Positions 1-9,288 of a stretch of 55,069 nucleotides of DNA are shown one piece after another. Under the pieces are notes generated by a model. The model was not told the origin of the DNA. It did no database searches and was given only the letters and a program-made list of their open reading frames with translations. A program made the translations under genes and the position numbers. The stretch's first letter is position 1; every line of letters begins with the position of its first letter. The stretch is from Candidatus Melainabacteria bacterium (GTDB lineage: Bacteria > Cyanobacteriota > Vampirovibrionia > Obscuribacterales > Obscuribacteraceae): assembly GCA_003151275.1 (NCBI GenBank), contig PLXC01000055.1, positions 1 through 55,069 of the forward strand, written 5' to 3'.

Positions 1-2348
1 TGGTCAACGCTTCCGTTTTGGTCAAAGCTTCCAACAACCGGGATGTAAGGTCGACGGCGACCTTCCTTCAGACGCCTCATATGTGAGCGAATAAGCGCGA
101 TCGGGCCCATTAAATTGCCTGCTATTTCCAGAACAATCAAACTTAGTGGATAGACGTCTCTGCCAGTCACGGCACGAATGATGCGCTTTGCGTGCCAATA
201 GACGAGTGGCACCAATGAAGATACCGCTCGCCAATCGCCATCAGACAAGAAAGTGGTGATTTGATAGGCAATGTGAGCCTTACTGTAGCCGAACAACTGT
301 TTACGCAAACCATCCATGGTGCGACGATGTTTGTGCCAAACGAACGCGTCAGGCTCGTATTTTATGGCGTAGCCCGCTTTCAGGATTCGGTAGAACAAAT
401 ATAAATCCTCCCCACCACCTGATGGCATGCCGGCTCCAAGAGCCTCTTGCATGAGCCCGATATCTCGGTCGGCAAATATCTTGGAACGAAAGGCAACATT
501 TGCCGTTCCGCCCAACAGCCAAGTAGGAACAGAGAATAAATTAGCGCGCGAATGAAACCAGGACGTGTCAGCTTCCCAACCAACAAAGCCGTGCCCTAAT
601 CCGCCATTGCCATAAGCTTCGAACAGCTGCTGCGATCGATAATCTAGCTCGCCAGGTAAAGTATTTCCGGTAACTGCCATTACATCGGAGCGAACGAACC
701 CTGACAAAAGCCGTTCCAACCAGCACTTGGGTACCTGCACATCATCGTCGGTTACTGCAATTATGTCGCCTTTACTCACAGCTATTCCAGCATTGCGAGC
801 GTATGACGATCCTTGACGAGGTTCCATAACAAGTTTGACACCATCGAACTCCGCTACTACAGGTGGTGTCAGTCCAGACGATGGATGATTATCGACGACT
901 ATGATTTCAACAGACCGCGAACACTCCTGCGTGACCATAGAATTTAAACAGTAGCGCAAATCTTCTGGACGGTCGTAAGTGCAGACCACTATCGAAACTG
1001 AAAGGCCTGGCAATCTTGTGGTCTGGATTTCGCGCGGTTGGCGCGGTTGGCTCGGTTGGCTCGGTTGGCACAGGTCGGCTCCAAATTTTGCTATTAACGC
1101 TTCAGTCAAAGCGGATTCAGCAATCGAACCATAGTTGTTGACGATATCGATATACCCGAGCGGACGCGTGTCACGCAGAACGAATATGCGCACCTTCGAA
1201 TACATTCCAACATCGTTAATGTCATTCACCGGTGAAGTCAATTCTACGGTGCGAACGGCAATAGGGACGACATCTGAAAGCAAAGAATTCTCTGACCAAA
1301 GGTGACGCAATGCTTGATGCATCAGGTTTTGCTGCCATAACTTTATAGAGATTCGAATTCTGTAGCGATCCCGAAAATCACTGATAGAGAGTCTACGCTC
1401 TCGATGAACAGTTACTTCATTACGGATAAATGATTTTCGAAACAGCGAAATCATGGTGCCAGTAAAAAGCGAATAGAAGTCCGGTCGCATAAGAACGACA
1501 CCAAGTTGCGCTCGCGCAGCTTTATAGATCCAATTAAGCGCCTCCTGCGGGTTTGAACAGGAGCTGTTTTGATGAGCTAAATGAACGTAATAATTCGCTT
1601 TCGACGAACTGCAAAGAATCGAAGCAGTATCAGGATAGGTGCGCCTTATTGTCTGAAGCATCAACTCGTGGGCTTCGGCCATTGAGTTGTACGACCGAGA
1701 CATTGAGCTTTCGCTTTGACGATAAAGAACCAGAAACTCAGGAACACATAAAAAGCGGCACCGTTTAGCAAGATGCAAATAGAGTTCCCACTCTTCGCAG
1801 CGCTGTACGATTTTTCCTTTCCAGGATGTTTTGCAGTACTCAACGACGCGCTCCAAATAGTCGCGCCGGATCAATGTTGAACTCGCGTTTGCAATGAAAT
1901 TGCGACACAGCAAAGAGTTAAAGACATCTCCCTCAATGTTAGATGCGTGGAACCCGCCTGTAGGCTTCCCGTCCTCACCAATGTCTATCGACCATGAATA
2001 AGCGACCCCGACAGAATCATCTGCATTTAAAATGCGATTGACTTGCTTTTCCAAATTGGTCTGCAACCAGAGATCATCGCTATCCAACATCGCAATAAGC
2101 GATCCTGAGGACGCTTCAAAAGCGCTCAAACGAGCCATGCCCGCACCGCAATTGTCTTGTCGAATTAAATGTACTCGCTTGTCAGCATCAACGTAATTAG
2201 AGACTATTCGAGCGGTATCATCTGTGGAGCCATCATCAACGACAATGATTTCAAAATTTTGATAGGTCTGCTGCAGAACCGAATCCAGACATTCCCGAAT
2301 GTTTGTTGCGCCATTACGCACGGGTATGGCGACGGACACAAGCGGCAA
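1..2348 (-). CDS. Tandem two-domain family 2 glycosyltransferase, 3' end off the window
   Basis: The reverse strand stays open from about 2426 to the left edge, so at least 780 residues are seen and the C-terminus is missing. The first GT-A domain begins PLVSVAIPVRNG and carries VVDDGSTDD and MLDSDDLW. A middle region of about 170 residues follows. Then comes a QPSQPSQPRQPR linker encoded by a 9-base tandem repeat, and a second GT2 domain with SVSIVVCTYDRPEDL, AVTDDDVQVP and a GGGEDLYL motif. Both domains are expected to transfer sugars from nucleotide-sugars at the cytoplasmic face of the membrane. The start is uncertain: TTG at 2348 leaves a 23-base gap after the methyltransferase, while GTG at 2423 would overlap it by 52 bases. 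Neither has a strong ribosome-binding site. The first domain is paralogous to the GT2 protein at 10979-12079. Confidence 0.85.
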   Translation of the reverse strand, partial: MPLVSVAIPVRNGATNIRECLDSVLQQTYQNFEIIVVDDGSTDDTARIVSNYVDADKRVHLIRQDNCGAGMARLSAFEASSGSLIAMLDSDDLWLQTNLEKQVNRILNADDSVGVAYSWSIDIGEDGKPTGGFHASNIEGDVFNSLLCRNFIANASSTLIRRDYLERVVEYCKTSWKGKIVQRCEEWELYLHLAKRCRFLCVPEFLVLYRQSESSMSRSYNSMAEAHELMLQTIRRTYPDTASILCSSSKANYYVHLAHQNSSCSNPQEALNWIYKAARAQLGVVLMRPDFYSLFTGTMISLFRKSFIRNEVTVHRERRLSISDFRDRYRIRISIKLWQQNLMHQALRHLWSENSLLSDVVPIAVRTVELTSPVNDINDVGMYSKVRIFVLRDTRPLGYIDIVNNYGSIAESALTEALIAKFGADLCQPSQPSQPRQPREIQTTRLPGLSVSIVVCTYDRPEDLRYCLNSMVTQECSRSVEIIVVDNHPSSGLTPPVVAEFDGVKLVMEPRQGSSYARNAGIAVSKGDIIAVTDDDVQVPKCWLERLLSGFVRSDVMAVTGNTLPGELDYRSQQLFEAYGNGGLGHGFVGWEADTSWFHSRANLFSVPTWLLGGTANVAFRSKIFADRDIGLMQEALGAGMPSGGGEDLYLFYRILKAGYAIKYEPDAFVWHKHRRTMDGLRKQLFGYSKAHIAYQITTFLSDGDWRAVSSLVPLVYWHAKRIIRAVTGRDVYPLSLIVLEIAGNLMGPIALIRSHMRRLKEGRRRPYIPVVGSFDQNGSVD
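1034..1069. repeat. 9-base tandem repeat, four copies
   Basis: Four consecutive 9-base units (gcggttggc twice, then tcggttggc twice) lie in the inter-domain linker of the tandem glycosyltransferase. On the coding strand they give repeated Gln-Pro-Ser or Gln-Pro-Arg triplets. The unit is a multiple of three, so copy-number change would alter linker length without a frameshift. Confidence 0.9.
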
Positions 2349-2371
2349 TTTATTGGATGGTGCCAGCGCTT

Positions 2372-3223
2372 TCAGGTGGAGTCTCCATTCATTTTGGTAA
2401 GCACGATCATCGGGTATGACCACCAACTCGCGGCCTGATCTGGGTGCTTATTTTCGAGCCATGAACACAGCCGATAGCCCAAAGAGGCAATGGTATCGTT
2501 TAAGAAAATGACGTCCTCTTCCTCGTTGCTCATCACGTCCCAGGGCGTAATTGCAATGTCACATTCGGCCTCAAATTGAGTCCACCATTTTAGAGGGTGC
2601 GCGAAGTAATACAGCGGTGGGGGGATCTCCGCATTCGGGCTCTGGGCATTCGGTCTGTCGTATCGTTTCTTTCGTCGCAGCACCTTATGTAAGCGCAGCT
2701 TTTTTGTCAATCTGAACAATAGGTAAGGCAGGGCAACTGGGTTTCTGTAAATTACAACGATACGACCGCCCGGCTTTATTACACGTATGAGTTCTCTAAT
2801 CGCTCTGGCTTGATGGTCCCTTTCAATGTGATAAATGACATGGGCACAGAAGCACGCGTCGAAATAATCTGATGGTGTTGGGATATTTAAAATCGACCCT
2901 ACGATGAATTCGCCCCGCCCTTCAAGCTTCCTGCGGGCGATATCGATAGCGACTTTCGAGATGTCTAGGCAAGTTGTTTCTGAAAATTTGTTGGCGGTCT
3001 TGACGTGCGACTCTGGTAGATCTCCCCCTCCAGCTAGAAGCAACTTGCCGTTCAGATTTGAAAAGCAGTCCATTGTTCTGGAATCGACGCCTACATGATA
3101 GGGATAATAGGGCGGGGAAAACTGCCTGAAGAGCGTGTCTTCGCCTGAAATGCCTTCCTTATTTACCCATCCATAATTGTCATAGAAATACTGGACAACT
3201 TGCTCTTCTTTGTTCATCAACAA
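2372..3223 (-). CDS. Class I SAM-dependent methyltransferase
   Basis: The 283-residue protein has a class I methyltransferase core. Motif I is LLLAGGGD at residues 61-68, an acidic strand-2 region CLDIS lies near 85, FDACFCAHVIYHIE fits motif IV, and PGGRIVVIYRNP fits the post-IV motif. It resembles the Methyltransf_11 type often found in glycan clusters, where such enzymes methylate sugars. The substrate is not deducible. Initiation could be at Met1 or Met3. It sits between the MBOAT gene (15 bases upstream) and the tandem glycosyltransferase, all on the same strand, so co-transcription is likely. Confidence 0.85.
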   Translation of the reverse strand: MLMNKEEQVVQYFYDNYGWVNKEGISGEDTLFRQFSPPYYPYHVGVDSRTMDCFSNLNGKLLLAGGGDLPESHVKTANKFSETTCLDISKVAIDIARRKLEGRGEFIVGSILNIPTPSDYFDACFCAHVIYHIERDHQARAIRELIRVIKPGGRIVVIYRNPVALPYLLFRLTKKLRLHKVLRRKKRYDRPNAQSPNAEIPPPLYYFAHPLKWWTQFEAECDIAITPWDVMSNEEEDVIFLNDTIASLGYRLCSWLENKHPDQAASWWSYPMIVLTKMNGDST

Positions 3224-3238
3224 CTTTTCACTCGTTCA

Positions 3239-4675
3239 TCAGAATTGAAAGTAAATAAATTGCTTTACTTGGGCGCTGCACATCACCCAGCAAAGAACAA
3301 CAGTGGCGCTGGCCATCTGCACTTTCAGCCAGTATGGCATAGGTTTGAACAGTTGCTGATATAGTCCAGCGATCACTGGCCCACAAAGAAGCACCAAAAG
3401 ACAGACCAAGCAGGTGCCAATTTCAAGAAAACTGTGTCCCATCAACTGCGAAACTACATCGTGAATAAGCGATGGAACGTTGATCATTTTATGAACGAAT
3501 ACACCAATGGTAGTTATATCCGGCGCGCGGAATATGACAAAGCCCACTAAAACTAGCCAGAAGGTAACAAAGTACGCAGCCTGTTTGTAGATTGTGTTCT
3601 CAATAATGGCTTCTGATCTCTCGAACAAAGCGGCTCGCCAACGGCTGTAAAAGTGGTAGAAGCCGATCAGGATGCCGAAATAGAGACCGAAAATTATGTA
3701 ATTCCAGCCGGCACCATGCCACAACCCGGCAATCAAGAATGTTATGCAGACGTTGCGAAGGGTCGACTTATTACCGCCTAAAGGCACGTAGATGTAATCT
3801 TGCAACCACCTTGATAGTGAAATATGCCATCGTTTCCAAAAGTTGGCCACGTGATTGGCGTGAAAGGGATGATTGAAATTAAGCGGTAGTTCGATATTGA
3901 AAAGCAGGCTCACGCCTCTAGCTATGTGCGTATAACCCAGGAAATCCATGTAGAGCTGAGTCAAGAATGCCAGGGCCGCGCAATATATTGTCAGAGTGCC
4001 AGCGCCTGTAGGCGCAGCATAGACAGGATCAGCAATCATTGCGCAGAGATTTGCGATTACCGTTTTGAAGAAATAACCCAGCACAATTAGCTCTACGCCT
4101 TTCAAGATTCTTTGAATACTTGGGCGTTCAATCGTGTGCTCATATTGTGTCCAAAGCTCGTTGAACCGCACAATCGGACCCGAGATTAGATGTGGGAAAT
4201 ACATGATGTAGAAGTTGTACCTTAGCCAGTTTGGCGCCGGTTTAGCACCGCGATAAGTATCGACAAGATAACTGATCGCCTCGAACGTATAGAATGAGAT
4301 TCCGAGCGGCAAGACGATGTTCAATTGATGCGGCAACGGTACATTCCAGCCGAATATTCCACACAATTTTGCCTGCTCCTGGACAAAGAAGTTGAAGTAT
4401 TTGAAAACTCCCAGAATCAAAATGTTTGCGAAGATGGCAAGCGACAGTGCGGTGCGCTTAATTGATTGCGAGTCGTTGTTGTAAATGATACGACTGGCAA
4501 CGTAGTCGACAGTCGTGGACAACAGAATGACACCAATGAACGGGATGCTCCAGGTGCCATAAAAAATATAGCTGGCGATGAGCAATAGCAGCCATCGTTG
4601 TGTGGCTGGCATGATCAAAAATAGCAGCCAAGTCGCAACCAAAAAGCAGATAAATTGATCGGAAACGAAGTTCAC
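3239..4675 (-). CDS. MBOAT-family O-acyltransferase (AlgI-like)
   Basis: This 478-residue polytopic membrane protein has the features of AlgI/DltB-type acyltransferases. It has repeated hydrophobic segments, PLGISFYTFEAISYLVD near 122-138, FWKRWHISLSRWL from 279, and LWHGAGWNYIIFG around 318-330 with the presumed catalytic His320. Family members move acyl groups, usually acetyl, across the membrane to extracytoplasmic polysaccharides. The start codon overlaps the stop of the upstream SGNH gene by four bases, indicating translational coupling. The pairing matches AlgI with AlgJ/AlgX or DltB with DltD systems. Length is normal for the family. Confidence 0.93.
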   Translation of the reverse strand: MNFVSDQFICFLVATWLLFLIMPATQRWLLLLIASYIFYGTWSIPFIGVILLSTTVDYVASRIIYNNDSQSIKRTALSLAIFANILILGVFKYFNFFVQEQAKLCGIFGWNVPLPHQLNIVLPLGISFYTFEAISYLVDTYRGAKPAPNWLRYNFYIMYFPHLISGPIVRFNELWTQYEHTIERPSIQRILKGVELIVLGYFFKTVIANLCAMIADPVYAAPTGAGTLTIYCAALAFLTQLYMDFLGYTHIARGVSLLFNIELPLNFNHPFHANHVANFWKRWHISLSRWLQDYIYVPLGGNKSTLRNVCITFLIAGLWHGAGWNYIIFGLYFGILIGFYHFYSRWRAALFERSEAIIENTIYKQAAYFVTFWLVLVGFVIFRAPDITTIGVFVHKMINVPSLIHDVVSQLMGHSFLEIGTCLVCLLVLLCGPVIAGLYQQLFKPMPYWLKVQMASATVVLCWVMCSAQVKQFIYFQF

Positions 4676-5868
4676 TTTGTCCGATACCTTTGGAGTAAGT
4701 CGCTGTAGGGTTTCTCAGATAGGGCTCGAGCAATGCGTTCGCTGGTGGTAATGGCTCCGAGCGCGCTCAGATGATCGCAGTCGGAAAAGTGATCGTCATC
4801 TTTGTCGCCAGAAAAGTCCAGAACCGGAGCGTGATAGATTGCAGCTTGCTTGCGAAAAACGTCTTCAAAGTGTTCAGGGGAAACCCGCAAAGTACGACAA
4901 AACAACTGTTCAAATTGAGGGTGCACGGGCATTCGCAGAAGGATTAGCGGAATGTGATTGCTCTTGCAGAACTCATACACTGGTTGCACATTGTAATTTC
5001 GAATATTTTTGTCGATCGGTAAAGCATTTTGGAAGTAGTCCATGTGCTGCTTTTCGCGCTTTGCCAGACTTGATTTTAGTCGTTCTGGCGAAAGCAGTGA
5101 ATAAAGTGGCACCCACCCTTGAACAGAGGTCTCACGATGAACACCATCCGAACTCGTGTTCATCCACTCGTACCCCAGTAACGTATTACGCAACGAGACC
5201 AGGGTTTGATAAAAGTAGGCTCGATACCGAAACAGAAAGCTATATTTGTCTAGCCGATATTTCAACTTGTCAATCGGGCTCTTGCGCTCAGCGACAAGAT
5301 AACCCATATATGACTTCCGGAATTCCTCCGAATAGTGAGCAGCACAGTATGGAGACACAAAGCCTGAGTGCTCGATTTCGAAAATAACCGCTGCCGGCTT
5401 GGCACCGTGCGCAATTGCTTCGCGCAAAAGGAAGAGCTCATCTGTCGGAAATCCCCATGGACAGCCGAGATTACTTACCTCCACCCGATAGCCGCTTTGT
5501 TCGAGCCGCCGGCTAATTAGCTCTCCATAAACACCGTTTCCAACATGTGAGGTGCCCAAAAAGAAGAGGCGCGGTACTGCTGTATTTCTTGGGCACACAG
5601 CCTCATAGTATTTTGCGTCGAATATGTTGGTCGAGAAATTAATCGGCTTTCCGAGCGAGACAACGACACGGGCGAGGGCTTCGAGGCAGCCTAAGGTTGC
5701 GATCATTGAGAGCATCGTTACGAACACATAACGAGCGATGATTACTTTCCTGTCAGATTGCCATGCATAGGCATGTCGAGCGCCAGCCCGATCCACCCGC
5801 TGATGATGTTCACCGTCACTCGCAGTTGAACCTGATTTTGAGCTCTGGTGGCTTTCTGCTACCGGCAT
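4672..5868 (-). CDS. Membrane-anchored SGNH-like protein, partner of the MBOAT
   Basis: The 398-residue protein has a cytoplasmic N-terminus of about 40 residues, one hydrophobic anchor at about 45-70, and an extracytoplasmic domain. FFLGTSHVGNG at 102-112 resembles the serine-containing nucleophile block of DltD/AlgJ/AlgX-type SGNH proteins, and FSDCDHLSALGA near 370 supplies the Asp-x-x-His-like block. Such proteins accept acyl groups from, or cooperate with, MBOAT transporters in polysaccharide O-acylation. The gene overlaps the MBOAT gene by four bases. Assignment to the SGNH fold rests on these motifs and the neighbour. Confidence 0.75.
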   Translation of the reverse strand: MPVAESHQSSKSGSTASDGEHHQRVDRAGARHAYAWQSDRKVIIARYVFVTMLSMIATLGCLEALARVVVSLGKPINFSTNIFDAKYYEAVCPRNTAVPRLFFLGTSHVGNGVYGELISRRLEQSGYRVEVSNLGCPWGFPTDELFLLREAIAHGAKPAAVIFEIEHSGFVSPYCAAHYSEEFRKSYMGYLVAERKSPIDKLKYRLDKYSFLFRYRAYFYQTLVSLRNTLLGYEWMNTSSDGVHRETSVQGWVPLYSLLSPERLKSSLAKREKQHMDYFQNALPIDKNIRNYNVQPVYEFCKSNHIPLILLRMPVHPQFEQLFCRTLRVSPEHFEDVFRKQAAIYHAPVLDFSGDKDDDHFSDCDHLSALGAITTSERIARALSEKPYSDLLQRYRTK

Positions 5869-5953
5869 AATGACAAAACCACGATCTTTTCATAGGGAAA
5901 AAATGGAGCTTAACATGCATCGAAATGGACCTCATGACAAACCGCTCATGAAG

Positions 5954-6799
5954 CTAGTTTGTGCATGAAGGCGTGTCCGTCATAATCTGTGTCTGATGAT
6001 CAGACGCGAGGCGAGATTTGAAGAAATAAAAGTGCGGCGCGATCAGCGTCAGACCTGCTGCAGACAAATCGCGGGCGGCTAAATCCCTGGGAAGTCTCTG
6101 TGAGAATGACCGCTTTGTGTGAATCCAATACGTTCTCAAATCAATTTTGCCGGGCCAGCAATGCCAGCGCCAGTCGCGCTCAAGAACTGTTCCTATGCTC
6201 TCAGTGGAGAGAAGTTTTACTTTCAGAGTCGGATCGTAAACTACGTCACAATCGGCTGCTAGCAATCGGTCCGAAAGATCCAAATCTTCTCTGTGTCGGA
6301 ACGATGGGTTAAAGTTACCCACCTGCATTACGCTCGACTTGCGCAAAACAGCACCAGCCGTCGACAGAAACGTTCTGTGCACCACATTTTTGAAACTGCA
6401 ATTGGGAAGCATGTGGCGAATCATCCAGCGCTCAGGAAGTTTTGTACCCTCTTTCTCCGAAGCGCCCCAGACCGCCGCAACTTTACTGTCCTCGAACCAT
6501 GGCAATGCTCTCTCTAAGAAATCTGGACTGAGTTCCTTCGATGCATCAACACAAAGAACCAGTTCGTGTGTGGCATTTTGCATAGCCAGTGCCCTGACGG
6601 CACCCCTGCCTGAATTTTTTTCTACGCGAATCACGGCTGCTCCAGCGGCCTGCGCCTGCTCGATTGAATTGTCATTAGATCCATCATCGACGACGAACAC
6701 TTCATCAGGGGGTCGCGACTGCCGTCTTAAGCTCGCGATGGCGCTCTTGATGTTGGTTCCATTGTTATAGCAAGGAATATAAGCGCTGACACGGTGCAT
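5954..6799 (-). CDS. Family 2 glycosyltransferase
   Basis: A GT2 protein of about 281 residues. It opens HRVSAYIPCYNNG and has VVDDGSNDNS for nucleotide-sugar binding. The usual DXD site is replaced by VDASKE. RHREDLDLSDRL fits the ED motif of the acceptor or base region. The frame is open to 6844, but an ATG at 6799 places the conserved first strand at the N-terminus and leaves 55 bases to the divergent gene at 6855. A start at 6844 would leave only 10. It is the first gene of the leftward group 1-6799. The altered DXD residues leave open whether it is fully active. Confidence 0.85.
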   Translation of the reverse strand: MHRVSAYIPCYNNGTNIKSAIASLRRQSRPPDEVFVVDDGSNDNSIEQAQAAGAAVIRVEKNSGRGAVRALAMQNATHELVLCVDASKELSPDFLERALPWFEDSKVAAVWGASEKEGTKLPERWMIRHMLPNCSFKNVVHRTFLSTAGAVLRKSSVMQVGNFNPSFRHREDLDLSDRLLAADCDVVYDPTLKVKLLSTESIGTVLERDWRWHCWPGKIDLRTYWIHTKRSFSQRLPRDLAARDLSAAGLTLIAPHFYFFKSRLASDHQTQIMTDTPSCTN

Positions 6800-6854
6800 A
6801 ATTGTACTCTCGCTGTACGTGCATGCTAACAGCTTAGGCTCCAACTGAACCAGT

Positions 6855-8237
6855 ATGAATTCACTTATCGATAATTTGAAAAGGCTCTCGTATCAGCTCA
6901 AGCGAAAACTATTTCCGCGATACGCACCGTATTCGGTCTTCGTATCACCCGCCGCATTGCCATCACATGCTGTGCACACAAGTTGGGGGCAGAATGAAAG
7001 ATTGCGTATCCTCATGATTTCGCCCCTAAATCCGTACCCACCGCTGTCGGGCGTATGTATGAGATTTTGGGCTATGGTGAAGTATCTCGGTCAAAGACAT
7101 AACTTGACTCTAGTAACGTTTACGGTTCGCCCACACAAGAAAGTCCCGCACGAGCTGTTAGAGTTTTGCACAAAGGTTTATGCCGTTGAATACGGCGGAC
7201 CGCAGCCTGAATCGGCTGCAAATCTGCCCTTTTATGTTGGCCGAAACGATACACTACACATGCGAGACGCGATTCAAGCGGCCACAGCTGATGGTTTCGA
7301 CGTAGCGCTGCTTGAACAGATCTTTCTTGCTCCGTACCGCAAGCTTATTCAAGCACCCGCAATTCTAGGCGAGCACAATGTTGAATCGAGCCTTTTAGAG
7401 CAAATAGCTGCTTCATCGTCCGACGGTAAATCGGGCAGCTTGCTGCATAGATTATCCTCGGATAAATCGACACCATCTTTGAAAAATCCAACGAAACAGG
7501 CAGCGTTGCTGCGCGCATATGAAGATGAAGTATGGCCAGAATTTTCATGGCGCACAGCAGTGTCAGAGGCGGACCGTTCGGTCATTCAACAACGCGGACA
7601 TCGGGGAGAAACGTGGCTGGTCGAGAACGGGATTGATCCTGATTTAACGCTAAATGATGCGCGTCCTGACACAAACAATGTTCTTTTCATGGGGATGCTT
7701 GGCTACTATCCGAACATCGACGCGGTTCATTATTTGTGCGAGGCGATATGGCCGCACTTGTCAAAAATCAATTCGTCCGCCAACTTGATTGTGGCGGGAA
7801 GGGCTCCTGCGCGTGATATCACGACTCTCGCGAAACGCAAACTTTTTAAACTTGTTGCTAATCCCAGTAACATGGCACCGATTGCCGAGCAATGCAGTGT
7901 TAGCATTTGCCCACTGCGCATCGGCAGCGGCACTCGACTCAAAATTCTTGAGTCTATGGCATTCGGGTTGCCTGTCGTAACCACGTCTGTCGGCTGCGAG
8001 GGTCTGGCAGTGGAAGACGAACGAGACTTGCTGATCAGAGACAACCCGGCAGAATTCGCTTTTGCGGTGCAACGACTGCTCACCGATGCCGAGTTGTGGA
8101 ATAAATTGCGAGAGAACGCGCACAAACTAGTTAGAGAGCGCTACAGCTGGGAAACAGTGCTTGAGCCACTCGACAGGTTGTGCAGAAAAGCTGCTAGCGA
8201 ACATCAAATCGTGTCACGCCAAACTGAACACTCATAA
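6855..8237 (+). CDS. Family 4-type glycosyltransferase
   Basis: The 460-residue protein is a GT-B enzyme. The N-terminal half begins ISPLNPYPPLSGVCMR, a nucleotide-sugar-glycosyltransferase opening with a Gly-rich acceptor loop. The C-terminal half has FMGMLGYYPN and IGSGTRLKILESMAFGLPVV around residues 355-371, the glycos_transf_1 EX7E-like donor site. A retaining transfer in the cytoplasm is expected; the sugar is unknown. It starts the rightward group 6855-12079. Its sequence closely matches the C-terminal two thirds of the fusion protein at 12113-14296, including shared runs such as PFKV/PFYV after GGPQPESAA and TVLEPLDRLC near the end, so the two are duplicates. Confidence 0.93.
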   Translation: MNSLIDNLKRLSYQLKRKLFPRYAPYSVFVSPAALPSHAVHTSWGQNERLRILMISPLNPYPPLSGVCMRFWAMVKYLGQRHNLTLVTFTVRPHKKVPHELLEFCTKVYAVEYGGPQPESAANLPFYVGRNDTLHMRDAIQAATADGFDVALLEQIFLAPYRKLIQAPAILGEHNVESSLLEQIAASSSDGKSGSLLHRLSSDKSTPSLKNPTKQAALLRAYEDEVWPEFSWRTAVSEADRSVIQQRGHRGETWLVENGIDPDLTLNDARPDTNNVLFMGMLGYYPNIDAVHYLCEAIWPHLSKINSSANLIVAGRAPARDITTLAKRKLFKLVANPSNMAPIAEQCSVSICPLRIGSGTRLKILESMAFGLPVVTTSVGCEGLAVEDERDLLIRDNPAEFAFAVQRLLTDAELWNKLRENAHKLVRERYSWETVLEPLDRLCRKAASEHQIVSRQTEHS

Positions 8238-8249
8238 GGGCCAAACTCC

Positions 8250-9164
8250 ATGCAGTCAACCAACACTCGAGGGGTATATTTCCTGGCTAACGACAACGTC
8301 ATTGGTTTAGCAATTGCATTTCTAAATAGCTTTCGCAAGTACAATCCGGATATTCCATTGTGTTTCATTCCGTTTGCACCAAATATCGACAAATTGAAAG
8401 AGCTGCAGTCTGTCTACGATTTCTCCATCTATACGGACGATTCGATTTTGCAACGGTGCGATCAGATTTCACGCCAGATACATCCAGTTACCATGCACCA
8501 CTATCGAAAACTGGCAATGTGGGAAGGAGAGTTCGATCAATTTATCTACATCGATGTAGATACGGTAGTTCTGTCCAGCGTTGAATTTGTATTTCCATAT
8601 CTAACAGAGTACGGCTTTCTCACTTCCACCTCTAATTTTGAGGGCGGGCGAAAATGGGTGTGGCGTGACACTGTAGAACAATCGGGCAAGCTAACAGATG
8701 CGCAACTCGATTTTAGTGCCAACACAGGATTTGTCGCTTCACGAAAAGGTGTATTGTCAATGGATCTTGTCGAACAATCAATGCCAGAAGCAATAGAACT
8801 GGTTAAACACATGGCTTTGGAATGCATGGAACAGTCTTTCCTGAACTACTTGATCGTCACCTCTCAATACAAATTCACCAGTTTGATGACGATAAACCGT
8901 ACGTCAGGACTGAACATACCTGCCGAACATTGGGCCGGCAGACCAGGTGCAGTTGTTCAAGATGGACAGTTTGTCTTTCCCGGAGAAGCGCCCGCACTTT
9001 TGGTGCATTGGGCAGGGGTGTGGAAACCCCGTACATGGTGGCAATGGCAAGTCTTCTTTGCTCTGCAGAAATTGAAGTTGATTAGGAGCGCAGTCCCCAT
9101 CAGCCCTTTCATGCCTTATCGCAGCCTTTGGAATTTTTACCGCAACATGCGAGCAGATCATTGA
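8250..9164 (+). CDS. GT8-like (GT-A fold) glycosyltransferase
   Basis: The 304-residue protein opens GVYFLANDNVIGLAIAFLNS and has YIDVDTVVL at about residues 100-108, the DXD of glycogenin/GT8-like enzymes. Later motifs LVHWAGVWKP and NTGFVASRKG also fit that fold. It probably transfers a sugar from a nucleotide donor. It follows the GT4 gene by 12 bases and is likely in its operon. The protein at 15630-16463 has the same architecture (YLDVDTLVL) but is not a close copy. Confidence 0.8.
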   Translation: MQSTNTRGVYFLANDNVIGLAIAFLNSFRKYNPDIPLCFIPFAPNIDKLKELQSVYDFSIYTDDSILQRCDQISRQIHPVTMHHYRKLAMWEGEFDQFIYIDVDTVVLSSVEFVFPYLTEYGFLTSTSNFEGGRKWVWRDTVEQSGKLTDAQLDFSANTGFVASRKGVLSMDLVEQSMPEAIELVKHMALECMEQSFLNYLIVTSQYKFTSLMTINRTSGLNIPAEHWAGRPGAVVQDGQFVFPGEAPALLVHWAGVWKPRTWWQWQVFFALQKLKLIRSAVPISPFMPYRSLWNFYRNMRADH

Positions 9165-9288
9165 ATTCTTTCTAAGCAAATTCACATCATTAAAAACCAT
9201 TCACGACAGAGGTCTCATATTGTCGAGTGTAAGAGCTTAAAATGGCGATTCAAGCGCTTTATCGATGCCGCAGGCGGCGAATCGCTGA

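Noticed and set aside
1034..1069. Short regular repeats considered as a CRISPR array
   Set aside because: The unit is 9 bases with no spacers and lies in a coding frame.
4839..5387. A 182-codon forward frame
   Set aside because: Antisense to the SGNH-like gene, with no ribosome-binding site or recognisable motif.
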